From: an uncultured Mycoplasmatota bacterium | Lineage (GTDB): Bacteria > Bacillota_I > Bacilli_A > RF39 > UBA660 | Length of the DNA: 5,007 nucleotides | Assembly: GCA_900553765.1 (NCBI GenBank) | Contig: USET01000073.1 | Coordinates: 1-5,007, forward strand | Reading direction: 5' to 3' | Part shown: piece by piece, positions 1 through 5,007 of the stretch | Layout of the letters: each line of letters opens with the position of its first letter | How positions within the stretch are numbered: the first letter of the stretch is position 1 | Made by a program: the position numbers and the translations under genes | The notes under the pieces: generated by a model | The model's database searches: none | Seen by the model: the letters and a program-made list of their open reading frames with translations, nothing else | Told to the model about the DNA's origin: nothing

Positions 1-1120
1 GTTTCTATATAAGTTAGGATATAGTCGTTCTTCTTCTCTGGGTTTTCTTCAAATTTCAACACCTTTTTTTCGATCAAATTCATAATACACGCAGATAGAT
101 CATCCGGTCGAATTTTTTTATTGAATAAATATCCAACGGTTGCTGGTGTATCGTCACTTGGAAAATCTCGGAAATATTTTCCTGGAAAAGTACTTTGATA
201 TTCTCGATCGTATTTATAATAAATATTAACCCTACGAGCCAAGCAATAGAAATTCCAATCGTTCCATAATATAGTACACGAGCTTTCATACGTTCTTGAT
301 TTGCTTGATCTGCTCGAGCTTCTTCTACTTCTAAAATCATTGGTAAAGCTTCTTCCCCAGTTGTTTTAGTAGCGTATGCAGCTTGATCTTTATCAAAAGC
401 AAAGCGAACATCCATAGGCGTTCCAGCTCTTAGATCATCAATTTCTACTGTTATTAAATTTTTCCCATCTAAAGAAATATTTCCATTGAGTGGTCCATGT
501 GCCCATGCGCGTAATTCATTCTTATTTTCTGGCAAATGTATCTTCATTAAAAAATGTTCGATATCATCTGCTTGTTCATCCGTAAAAAGATTCCAACCAA
601 TCTCGGCAATATCAGAATGTAAAATTGCCATATCTTTTAATCGATATTCAATCATAAATCCATTGGTTCCACCATTAGACGGATTATAGATACGATAGCG
701 ATAACCATTTCCCGTCGTTTCCACTTGATACACGCCTCTCATACCAGAGCTAGCCATTTGACTTTCCTGAAATAACTCTCCTTCTTGTCGAATCAAATCA
801 AAAGAATAATTTGTCGGTACTTCGACATTTCGAATAGAAAGTAATTCGATGTCAGTTCCGTTATAAATATCGCTTCCCTCAAACGAATCTTTCGTACCAT
901 CAAAAGCCTTTGCATTCACGTTTCGATAATTGATAATTCGTTCGTATCCATTATAGTCTCCAGTTAGTAAAAATAATTCCTTTACGTAAATATCTCCACT
1001 ACTTTCCACAGTTGCATCCACATAATAATCTTTAATATAGACATCACTAGAGGCACTCACCTGACTTGGTAAAAGCAACACTACTAGAAATAAAATTAAA
1101 ATTGTAATCTTTTGTCTCAT
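1..1120 (-). CDS. DUF2207 domain membrane protein, frameshifted and cut by the left edge
   Basis: Predicted exported, membrane-anchored protein of the DUF2207 (YciQ-like) family; its biochemical role is unknown. Residues 1-23 form a signal peptide with a hydrophobic core and a VSA-S cleavage site. An extracytoplasmic beta-rich domain follows (about 25-250; motifs IINYRN, GIGWNLF-like EIGWNLF, WAHGPLNG), then a short charged helix and a membrane segment at about 282-302. The uninterrupted frame reads to a TGA at 80-82, but its last ~43 residues do not look like the family. The -1 frame from about position 218 to the edge gives the expected cytoplasmic part (YKYDREYQSTFPGKYFRDFP, later GYLFNKK and LIEKKVLKFEE) with no stop. 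One missing base, or a 4-base loss, near 216-226 explains this. Start ATG at 1118-1120 has the site AAAGGGGAG six bases upstream. It lies 41 bases after lemA, probably co-transcribed. Family assignment is confident; whether the gene is functional is not known. Confidence 0.85.
216..226 (-). other. Frame break in the DUF2207 gene
   Basis: Reading on the minus strand, the membrane segment ends LVGLIF in the first frame, while the family-like continuation YYKYDREY lies in the -1 frame. The junction sits in an A+T-rich stretch (TTAATATTTATTATAAATAC). Both frames are open for some distance on either side, so the exact point comes from the protein sense alone. No canonical X-XXY-YYZ slippery heptamer is in frame here, which argues against programmed frameshifting and for a base-calling error or a true mutation. 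Confidence 0.75.
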
Positions 1121-1126
1121 TGTACA

Positions 1127-1135
1127 CTCCCCTTT
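1127..1135 (-). promoter_or_regulatory. Ribosome binding site of the DUF2207 gene
   Basis: AAAGGGGAG on the minus strand, six bases before the ATG at 1120. It supports the signal-peptide-bearing start and independent translation from lemA. Confidence 0.7.
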
Positions 1136-1161
1136 AAAATAAAAGACTTACATACGTAAGC

Positions 1162-1725
1162 CTAAAATTGAACCTTAGGAACTTCTTTATCAGCTTCGGT
1201 TGCTTCAAAAAATGCCTCTGGTTTAAATCCAAACATAGATGCCACAATATTAGATGGAAACATCTCTAGTTTGTTTTTGTATCCTAGCACTGCATCGTTG
1301 TAGAATTGTCTCGCATAAGCAATTTTATCCTCTGTTTCTTTTAAATTGTTTTGTAAATCGATAAAATTCGTGTTTGCTTTTAGATCTGGATAAGCTTCAC
1401 TAATTGCAAATAAACGTCCTAATGCTTGAGTCAATTCGCCATTTGCCTTCATCTCATCCTCTGGTGTCGTAGCACTAACCGCTTTGTTACGTGCACTTAT
1501 AACGGCATTCAAAGTTTCTTTTTCATGTGATGCATATCCTTTAACTGTCTCTACTAAGTTAGGAATTAAATCCGCTCTTCTTTTCAATAAAACGTCAATT
1601 TGTGACCACTGATCTTGTACCATGTTTCGTAAATTAACAAGTTTATTGTAAGTAGAAACAAAAAATGCAATCAATAATACGATAATAATCGCAATTACAA
1701 TCAATACAATCCACATCGCATTCAT
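1162..1725 (-). CDS. lemA: LemA family membrane protein
   Basis: A 187-residue protein, the usual LemA length. Residues 4-24 form one N-terminal membrane segment. The rest is a helical domain with the family signature: YNKLVNLRNMVQDQWSQIDV at 26-45, then the RRADLIPNLVETVKGYASHE region ending near 68, AYPDLKAN at 111-118, and TEDKIAYARQFYNDAVLGYK at 131-150. The family is widespread in bacteria; members are thought to sit in the cytoplasmic membrane with the helical bundle on one face, and their molecular role is unsettled. The start ATG (1723-1725) has GGAGGG five bases upstream. A second ATG three codons in would be 14 bases away, so the first is preferred. The downstream neighbour on the same strand is a DUF2207 protein, a pairing commonly seen in Firmicutes, which suggests a shared envelope function. 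Codon use resembles the neighbours. Confidence 0.96.
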   Translation of the reverse strand: MNAMWIVLIVIAIIIVLLIAFFVSTYNKLVNLRNMVQDQWSQIDVLLKRRADLIPNLVETVKGYASHEKETLNAVISARNKAVSATTPEDEMKANGELTQALGRLFAISEAYPDLKANTNFIDLQNNLKETEDKIAYARQFYNDAVLGYKNKLEMFPSNIVASMFGFKPEAFFEATEADKEVPKVQF

Positions 1726-1730
1726 ATTAT

Positions 1731-1736
1731 CCCTCC
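1731..1736 (-). promoter_or_regulatory. Ribosome binding site of lemA
   Basis: GGAGGG on the minus strand, five bases before the ATG at 1725. The upstream A+T-rich stretch 1745-1800 has a -10-like TATGAT but no -35 box that I would trust. Confidence 0.7.
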
Positions 1737-1825
1737 AATTCTAACTTCATTTTATCATATCATATGAAAAAAAGATACGACTTTTGATATATTTATTTTA
1801 AAAAATGAATGCTTCTTTCACTCAT

Positions 1826-1855
1826 GTATATTTTAAAGAAAAAAAAAACACAATA
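1826..1855 (+). promoter_or_regulatory. Possible forespore (sigma-G type) promoter of sspI
   Basis: GTATA at 1826-1830 matches the sigma-F/G -35 consensus GHATR. After exactly 18 bases, CACAATA at 1849-1855 matches the -10 consensus CATWHTA at six of seven positions. In Bacillus subtilis, sspI is transcribed in the forespore by sigma-G, so a site of this kind is expected here. Against it, transcription would begin around 1861-1863, leaving only about 14 bases before the ATG and starting inside the ribosome binding site. The region is also very A+T-rich, so chance matches are likely. The spacer contains ten consecutive A residues (1839-1848). Confidence 0.3.
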
Positions 1856-1860
1856 ACTAT

Positions 1861-1866
1861 GAAAGG
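1861..1866 (+). promoter_or_regulatory. Ribosome binding site deciding the sspI start
   Basis: GAAAGG ends nine bases before the ATG at 1876 and touches the ATG at 1867. Only the later start has workable spacing, so the three extra residues of the longer frame are not expected in the protein. Confidence 0.65.
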
Positions 1867-1875
1867 ATGTGGACG

Positions 1876-2079
1876 ATGAAAATAGATATCAGAAAAAATA
1901 TCATCGAAAACTTCAAAGATACAGACACAGAAGAAATGAAAACTTCGATCGAACATTCTATTTCTGAACAAAAAGAAATTACTCTTCCAGGACTTGGCGT
2001 TTTCTTTGAAATTTTATGGGAACAAAGTGATGATAAAGCGAGAAAAGAAATCTTAAACACTATCAAAAAAGGATTATAA
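1876..2079 (+). CDS. sspI: Small acid-soluble spore protein SspI
   Basis: A 67-residue protein matching SspI, a minor small acid-soluble protein of the spore core made in the forespore (B. subtilis SspI is 71 residues). The diagnostic match is the central LPGLGVFFEILWEQ (37-50), which parallels LPGLGVLFEVIWQH in B. subtilis. The N-terminus MKIDIRKNIIEN parallels MDLNLRHAVIAN. The sequence is otherwise charged and helical, with no signal peptide or membrane segment. I place the start at 1876: GAAAGG (1861-1866) is nine bases upstream of this ATG but directly abuts the ATG at 1867, and the B. subtilis alignment begins here. The gene is alone on the plus strand, divergent from lemA and convergent with the Yip1-like gene, as expected for a gene under its own sporulation control. 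It marks the host as a spore former. Confidence 0.9.
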   Translation: MKIDIRKNIIENFKDTDTEEMKTSIEHSISEQKEITLPGLGVFFEILWEQSDDKARKEILNTIKKGL

Positions 2080-2112
2080 AAAAAGAGACTTCATTCAAAG
2101 TCTCTTTCATTT
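2078..2112. terminator. Bidirectional intrinsic terminator between sspI and the Yip1-like gene
   Basis: A perfect 10-base-pair stem, AAAGAGACTT (2082-2091) with AAGTCTCTTT (2098-2107), encloses a six-base loop. On the minus strand the stem runs into seven T residues (complement of 2078-2084), a strong terminator for the gene ending at 2113. On the plus strand it is followed by CATTTTT, weaker but usable for sspI, whose stop is at 2077-2079. The two genes converge, with 33 bases between their stops, so one hairpin can serve both. Confidence 0.85.
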
Positions 2113-2811
2113 TTAACCTAAAATTTGTGGCAAGATAAATACTGTAATAGTTAAGAAAATTGCATAAACAATTGCATAAGTATATCCAACTTTGTCATCG
2201 TCAATATCAGATGCATAGATAAATCCCTGCACCATATATGTACTTTGAACAATTGCTCCACAACAGAAGATAATTGTCATCACTTGCGATGATACATACA
2301 TAAATACAATAGAAAGTAATAATGTCACTGACATAATCACTGACGTACCTCCAAGCAATGCAAGCATCTTCTTATAACTTGAACTACCTTTAAACAACTT
2401 ATCAGCAATCAAATAGAAAAGTCCAGCAAGTGCAGCATATACAATTATAATGACAACAAGCGTTGTAAAGAAAATTCTAGCATAAGGAATTTCCACTCCA
2501 CCCATTGTAAATAACAAACTTGATACACTACCAGCAATCGCACTAATAATTTCTTTTGCCCCTAAACAGACAAATAGAGAAACGATAAGTGCATTGATTC
2601 CCAACAAGATTAAAGCAGGAACAAGATTATGATCTTGAACGAATTCTTGCAATGTTGAAACTGGTCTTGTAAACATACCCTTTACTGTTTCTAAAAGACC
2701 GTTTGCATTAAAACTTACTTGTTCTACTTCATTTTGATTTTCATTTTTTTCACAATCACATGGTTTACCACCAACAAGTGGTTTTCCACATTTCGTACAA
2801 AATTTAGCCAT
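2113..2811 (-). CDS. Zinc-ribbon, multi-pass Yip1-like membrane protein
   Basis: A 232-residue protein of unknown function. The N-terminus holds a short zinc-ribbon-like knot with cysteines 5, 8, 18 and 20 (CTKCGK then CDC), unlike the usual CxxC-CxxC spacing. A polar linker (21-35) and an amphipathic stretch (36-60, with GMFTRPVSTLQEF) lead to about five membrane helices near 63-84, 112-136, 150-172, 175-200 and 210-230. The topology and the pre-helix motif resemble the bacterial Yip1-like group; this is pattern recognition, not an alignment. The start ATG (2809-2811) has GGAGG (2819-2823) seven bases upstream, in the 12-base gap after the TcaA-like gene, so the two are almost certainly one operon. 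Both carry N-terminal zinc ribbons and membrane domains, suggesting a joint role at the membrane. The exact function cannot be read from the sequence. Confidence 0.8.
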   Translation of the reverse strand: MAKFCTKCGKPLVGGKPCDCEKNENQNEVEQVSFNANGLLETVKGMFTRPVSTLQEFVQDHNLVPALILLGINALIVSLFVCLGAKEIISAIAGSVSSLLFTMGGVEIPYARIFFTTLVVIIIVYAALAGLFYLIADKLFKGSSSYKKMLALLGGTSVIMSVTLLLSIVFMYVSSQVMTIIFCCGAIVQSTYMVQGFIYASDIDDDKVGYTYAIVYAIFLTITVFILPQILG

Positions 2812-2818
2812 TTCTAAT

Positions 2819-2823
2819 CCTCC
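2819..2823 (-). promoter_or_regulatory. Ribosome binding site of the Yip1-like gene
   Basis: GGAGG on the minus strand, seven bases before the ATG at 2811. It directly abuts the TAA stop (2824-2826) of the upstream gene, supporting translation from one shared message. Confidence 0.75.
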
Positions 2824-4110
2824 TTAAAAATATCTAGAAAAATATGTTTGTAAACTTGATGCATCTACTAAACGATATGCATTTTCTTTGTAATCATACG
2901 TCAAATACATTCCGTCTGTCGTAGATTTTGATTTTGTCTTCGTTTGACCATCTTCTTCATAAGACACTGTATAATTATACTTAGCATAAACATACATAGA
3001 TAAGAAACCATCATCGTTGATATCTACACTTCTAAGTTCGAGATCTTTATATTCGATTTGTGTAAGTTTCGTGCTTGATGAAGAATTAAGATCTTCTTTC
3101 AAATCTTCGTAAGCCTCTTTTAAGTCATCTAAATCCGCATCTTTATACTCAAATCCAGATTTAATCTCATCCCATGATTTATTAGTAATAGCTGAGTTGT
3201 AAAGTGTTAATAAATCTTGTTTTGCCTTATCAGCTATCTTCTTTTGCTCAGCTTCTGGAATATTTTCTTCATCCAAATTAACCGTTTGAGACTTAGAATA
3301 TCTTCCTGCATCTAGCTCATCTTCTAACGTGAATCCAAGTGGCAATGCTACTTGCATTTCATATTCTAATGGGAATAAAGAAGGTAATTTATATACATCG
3401 ATAGAATCATCGCTCTCTTCTTTATCGATATATTTCTTGTCAACTTTAACTCCTTCTAACGTTACAGTTGAATCTTTCATGACAGAAAGTTCAAAATCTT
3501 CTACTGTTTCAACATCTGTCATTGCAATCTTCCAATTGTCAAAGAACAAGAATTTTTTATTCTTATCTTTTGTTAACTCAATTGTTTGAGTTTTATCTTC
3601 CGTGCTTCCTTCCATGGTGTAATTAATCTTAACGTACATAACGAGCCCACTGCTACTCTTCTCCGTACTTGTTACTTTGTAGTTCGTAACTTTTGGAACA
3701 TTTTTCGTCTCCTTTAGTTGACGGTCTACAATTTTCTTGAAGATTTTCTTGTTGGCAAAATCACTTTCTTTCACATCGAGGTATGCATACATCTTGTCTG
3801 CGTCATAACTTGTAATTGCTTCAAAATACTCAGTTGCTATCTTCTTCGGATCCGTCAACATATTTCCGATAACGATAAACGCAACTACTATGACAGCTAC
3901 GATAACACCTATGATAATTCCCACCTTTGCTTTTTTAGACATTGGCTTCTTTTCAACAGGTGCTTTCTTCACAGGTCGTGGTCGTCGACCTTTACTGTTA
4001 GATGTTTCAGCTTTACTTACCTTCTCATCTACAGCTTCTAGTGGTTTCCCACATTCTTCGCAGAAACGAGCGTCCTTTTTATTCTTGGCACCGCATTCTC
4101 CACAATACAT
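2824..4110 (-). CDS. Zinc-ribbon TcaA/YvbJ-like single-pass membrane protein
   Basis: A 428-residue protein with the architecture of TcaA/YvbJ-type proteins. A zinc ribbon has cysteines 3, 6, 17 and 20 (MYCGECG, FCEECGKPL). A Lys/Arg/Pro-rich cytoplasmic linker spans 27-62, and one membrane helix spans about 63-82. The external part appears to contain an NTF2-like domain (about 87-198, starting DPKKIATEYFEAI), a beta-rich middle domain (about 203-275) and a second NTF2-like domain (about 290-428, YNYTVSYEEDG). In Staphylococcus aureus, TcaA is linked to glycopeptide susceptibility and wall processes; applying that here is inference. The start is set at 4110: AGGAGG lies nine bases upstream of this ATG and runs into the ATG codons at 4117-4119 and 4114-4116. 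The longer frame beginning at 4128 would translate the ribosome binding site itself. The first gene of a pair with the Yip1-like gene; no truncation seen. Confidence 0.82.
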   Translation of the reverse strand: MYCGECGAKNKKDARFCEECGKPLEAVDEKVSKAETSNSKGRRPRPVKKAPVEKKPMSKKAKVGIIIGVIVAVIVVAFIVIGNMLTDPKKIATEYFEAITSYDADKMYAYLDVKESDFANKKIFKKIVDRQLKETKNVPKVTNYKVTSTEKSSSGLVMYVKINYTMEGSTEDKTQTIELTKDKNKKFLFFDNWKIAMTDVETVEDFELSVMKDSTVTLEGVKVDKKYIDKEESDDSIDVYKLPSLFPLEYEMQVALPLGFTLEDELDAGRYSKSQTVNLDEENIPEAEQKKIADKAKQDLLTLYNSAITNKSWDEIKSGFEYKDADLDDLKEAYEDLKEDLNSSSSTKLTQIEYKDLELRSVDINDDGFLSMYVYAKYNYTVSYEEDGQTKTKSKSTTDGMYLTYDYKENAYRLVDASSLQTYFSRYF

Positions 4111-4119
4111 GAACATCAT

Positions 4120-4125
4120 CCTCCT
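4120..4125 (-). promoter_or_regulatory. Ribosome binding site deciding the TcaA-like start
   Basis: AGGAGG on the minus strand. Two ATG codons sit zero and three bases after it, and a third follows after nine bases (4108-4110). The third has the normal spacing and places the zinc-ribbon cysteines right at the N-terminus. Confidence 0.8.
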
Positions 4126-4133
4126 CACTTCTA

Positions 4134-4168
4134 ATTATAATTTACTCTATTTTAGTGAAATTTGTCAA
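4134..4168 (-). promoter_or_regulatory. Candidate sigma-A promoter of the zinc-ribbon operon
   Basis: On the minus strand, a perfect -35 box TTGACA (complement of 4163-4168) is followed after 18 bases by TAAATT (complement of 4139-4144). A perfect TATAAT (complement of 4134-4139) lies 23 bases from the -35, too far for the same promoter. Which -10 is used is uncertain, but the position between the nifJ terminator and the operon start fits a promoter here. Confidence 0.5.
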
Positions 4169-4189
4169 TTCATTTGCGAATTTTGTCGA
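4157..4189. repeat. Two-copy 12-base direct repeat in the operon promoter
   Basis: GAAATTTGTCAA (4157-4168) and GAATTTTGTCGA (4178-4189) match at 10 of 12 positions and are offset by 21 bases, two helical turns. The first copy covers the -35 box of the candidate promoter. It could be a paired regulator site, or coincidence in A+T-rich DNA. Confidence 0.35.
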
Positions 4190-4208
4190 AAAATATTTAA
4201 ATTGTTAT

Positions 4209-4254
4209 AAAAAAAGAAGCATTTAGATACTCATTTCTATGTTGCTTCTTTTTT
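4209..4254 (-). terminator. Intrinsic terminator of nifJ
   Basis: A 12-base-pair perfect stem, AAAAAAGAAGCA (4210-4221) with TGCTTCTTTTTT (4243-4254), is extended by an inner TAGA/TCTA pairing around the loop. On the minus strand it starts just after the nifJ stop codon (4256-4258) and ends in a run of T residues (complement of 4209-4215). It separates nifJ from the zinc-ribbon operon, so the operon needs its own promoter. The plus-strand side also ends in T residues, but no plus-strand gene feeds it. Confidence 0.85.
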
Positions 4255-4255
4255 A

Positions 4256-4963
4256 TTATTCATTATTTTGAGATTTCTGTTCTAGACTTTGATAGTACTC
4301 AAAACGTTCTATCGCTTCTTCTTTATTTTGATGTAATAATTGTTCTGCTTTTTCTTTGTTCACCACTTTTAACATACGATAACGATTTTGTGTTTCCAGA
4401 TAATTCTGATATAAATCAAAATTAACCTGTTTGCTATCCAAAGTAAATTTCTTTGTCTCAGGTTGATATCGGAAAATCGGATAGTATCCACATGCGGTTG
4501 CCATCTTACTAGAATCCATACTGTTTTCCATTCCACCACGAATTCCATGAGAAATACATGGCGAATATGCGAGAATCATCGATGGTCCTTGATGTTCTTC
4601 CGCTTCCTTCATTGCACGTATCACTTGCATTGGATTTGCTCCCATACTTACCTGTGCAACATACACGTTTGGTGTACACATTGCAATACGAGCTAAATCC
4701 TTTTTAGGGACATCCTTCCCATGAGACGCAAACGCCGCAATACTTCCTTTTGGACTCGCTTTAGATGCTTGACCTCCAGTGTTGGAATATACTTGACTAT
4801 CCAACACTAGAATATTTACATTGGCTTGGCTTGATAAAATATGATCGATTCCACCATATCCAATATCGTAAGCCCATCCATCCCCACCAATCATCCATAC
4901 ACTAGGTGCAATGATATCATCCATGTATGGTTTTAATCCTTCCGGTGAATGGAAGTAAAGCAC
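4256..4963 (-). CDS. nifJ: Pyruvate:ferredoxin (flavodoxin) oxidoreductase, C-terminal part
   Basis: The last 235 codons of PFOR, which converts pyruvate and CoA to acetyl-CoA and CO2 and passes electrons to ferredoxin or flavodoxin, in the cytoplasm. Full-length single-chain PFOR is about 1,170-1,200 residues. Seen here is the thiamine diphosphate domain: SVWMIGGDGWAYDIGYGG near 21-38, then VLDSQVYSNTGGQASK (53-68), with the conserved NTGGQ loop. Cys136 in AYSPCISHG corresponds to the cysteine that, in the Desulfovibrio africanus enzyme, completes the cluster nearest the thiamine cofactor. The C-terminal tail ends in a normal TAA followed by a terminator. The open frame begins with a GTG at 4961-4963, which is not a true start: an in-frame TAA at 4970-4972 cuts it from upstream code. 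The gene is thus either frameshifted near the window edge or truly broken. The C-terminal identity is certain. Confidence 0.95.
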   Translation of the reverse strand: MLYFHSPEGLKPYMDDIIAPSVWMIGGDGWAYDIGYGGIDHILSSQANVNILVLDSQVYSNTGGQASKASPKGSIAAFASHGKDVPKKDLARIAMCTPNVYVAQVSMGANPMQVIRAMKEAEEHQGPSMILAYSPCISHGIRGGMENSMDSSKMATACGYYPIFRYQPETKKFTLDSKQVNFDLYQNYLETQNRYRMLKVVNKEKAEQLLHQNKEEAIERFEYYQSLEQKSQNNE

Positions 4964-5007
4964 TGGTGATTACGGAAGAGAGTGGTTAAATAAAGGTTAA
5001 AGCTCCC
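4964..5007. other. Right-edge stretch that does not continue nifJ in frame
   Basis: On the minus strand this should encode the residues just before the thiamine-binding domain of PFOR. The nifJ frame meets TAA at 4970-4972 and a second frame has stops. The only open frame reads SFNLYLTTLFRNHQ, which I do not recognise as PFOR. It may be a frameshifted piece of nifJ or low-quality sequence at a contig end. Confidence 0.4.

Noticed and set aside
216..226. Programmed ribosomal frameshifting in the DUF2207 gene.
   Set aside because: No in-frame X-XXY-YYZ heptamer or obvious downstream stimulatory hairpin is seen, and this family is not known to use recoding.
1147..1160. Small hairpin CTTAC-ATAC-GTAAG between lemA and the DUF2207 gene, followed on the minus strand by TCTTTTATTTT.
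   Set aside because: The stem is only five pairs with two G-C pairs, and the T run is interrupted. It is too weak to call a terminator, though partial attenuation cannot be excluded.
1737..1800. Sigma-A or sigma-E promoter for lemA around CATATGATATGATAAAAT.
   Set aside because: A -10-like TATGAT is present, but no matching -35 occurs at 16-18 bases, and the sigma-E -35 motif is not at the required distance.
1867..1875. Upstream ATG giving a 70-residue SspI.
   Set aside because: It directly abuts the GAAAGG site, and the B. subtilis alignment starts three codons later at 1876.
3006..3027. DINDDG in the last domain of the TcaA-like protein, resembling a calcium-binding loop.
   Set aside because: The acidic residue expected at position 12 of an EF-hand loop is absent (valine instead), and the motif lies between predicted beta strands.
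4111..4128. GTG start at 4128 for the TcaA-like gene.
   Set aside because: It would translate the AGGAGG ribosome binding site as Arg-Arg; the ATG at 4110 has correct spacing and puts the zinc ribbon at the N-terminus.
3329..4210. Plus-strand open frames opposite the TcaA-like gene.
   Set aside because: They are shadows of a well-supported minus-strand gene. Their products are Ser/Phe/Cys-rich without family features, and one runs into the promoter and terminator region.

Overview
The window looks like ordinary chromosome from a low-GC, spore-forming, anaerobic Firmicute. The coding sequence is A+T-rich and ribosome binding sites are strong (AGGAGG type). A small acid-soluble spore protein gene (sspI) indicates endospore formation. 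The C-terminal end of a pyruvate:ferredoxin oxidoreductase (nifJ/por) indicates fermentative anaerobic metabolism. SspI is best known from Bacilli, so SspI with PFOR would fit an anaerobic Bacilli-related lineage such as Turicibacter or Erysipelotrichia. That placement is inference, not a sequence match.

Layout from left to right. Positions 1-1120 (minus) hold a secreted or membrane-anchored DUF2207 protein whose 3' part is displaced by a -1 frame change near 216-226; the gene runs off the left edge. Just upstream on the same strand is lemA (1162-1725), and the two probably form one transcription unit. Positions 1726-1875 are a short divergent intergenic region serving lemA to the left and sspI (1876-2079, plus strand) to the right. 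A hairpin at 2078-2112 lies between the convergent sspI and a minus-strand pair: a zinc-ribbon TcaA/YvbJ-like protein (2824-4110), transcribed first, followed 12 bases later by a zinc-ribbon, five-helix Yip1-like membrane protein (2113-2811). The pair's promoter region is 4129-4208. A second hairpin (4209-4254) ends nifJ, of which only the last ~235 codons lie in the window (4256-4963). In-frame coding to the right of 4963 is interrupted by a stop.

Four of the six genes encode or are predicted to encode envelope proteins: two with an N-terminal zinc ribbon beside a membrane domain, plus LemA and DUF2207, which often occur together. I see no mobile element, CRISPR array, RNA gene or defence system, and no convincing new system. 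The most useful points are the reading-frame breaks near both edges (suggesting contig-end errors or pseudogenes), the zinc-ribbon pair with its repeated promoter motif, and the corrected starts of sspI and the TcaA-like gene.
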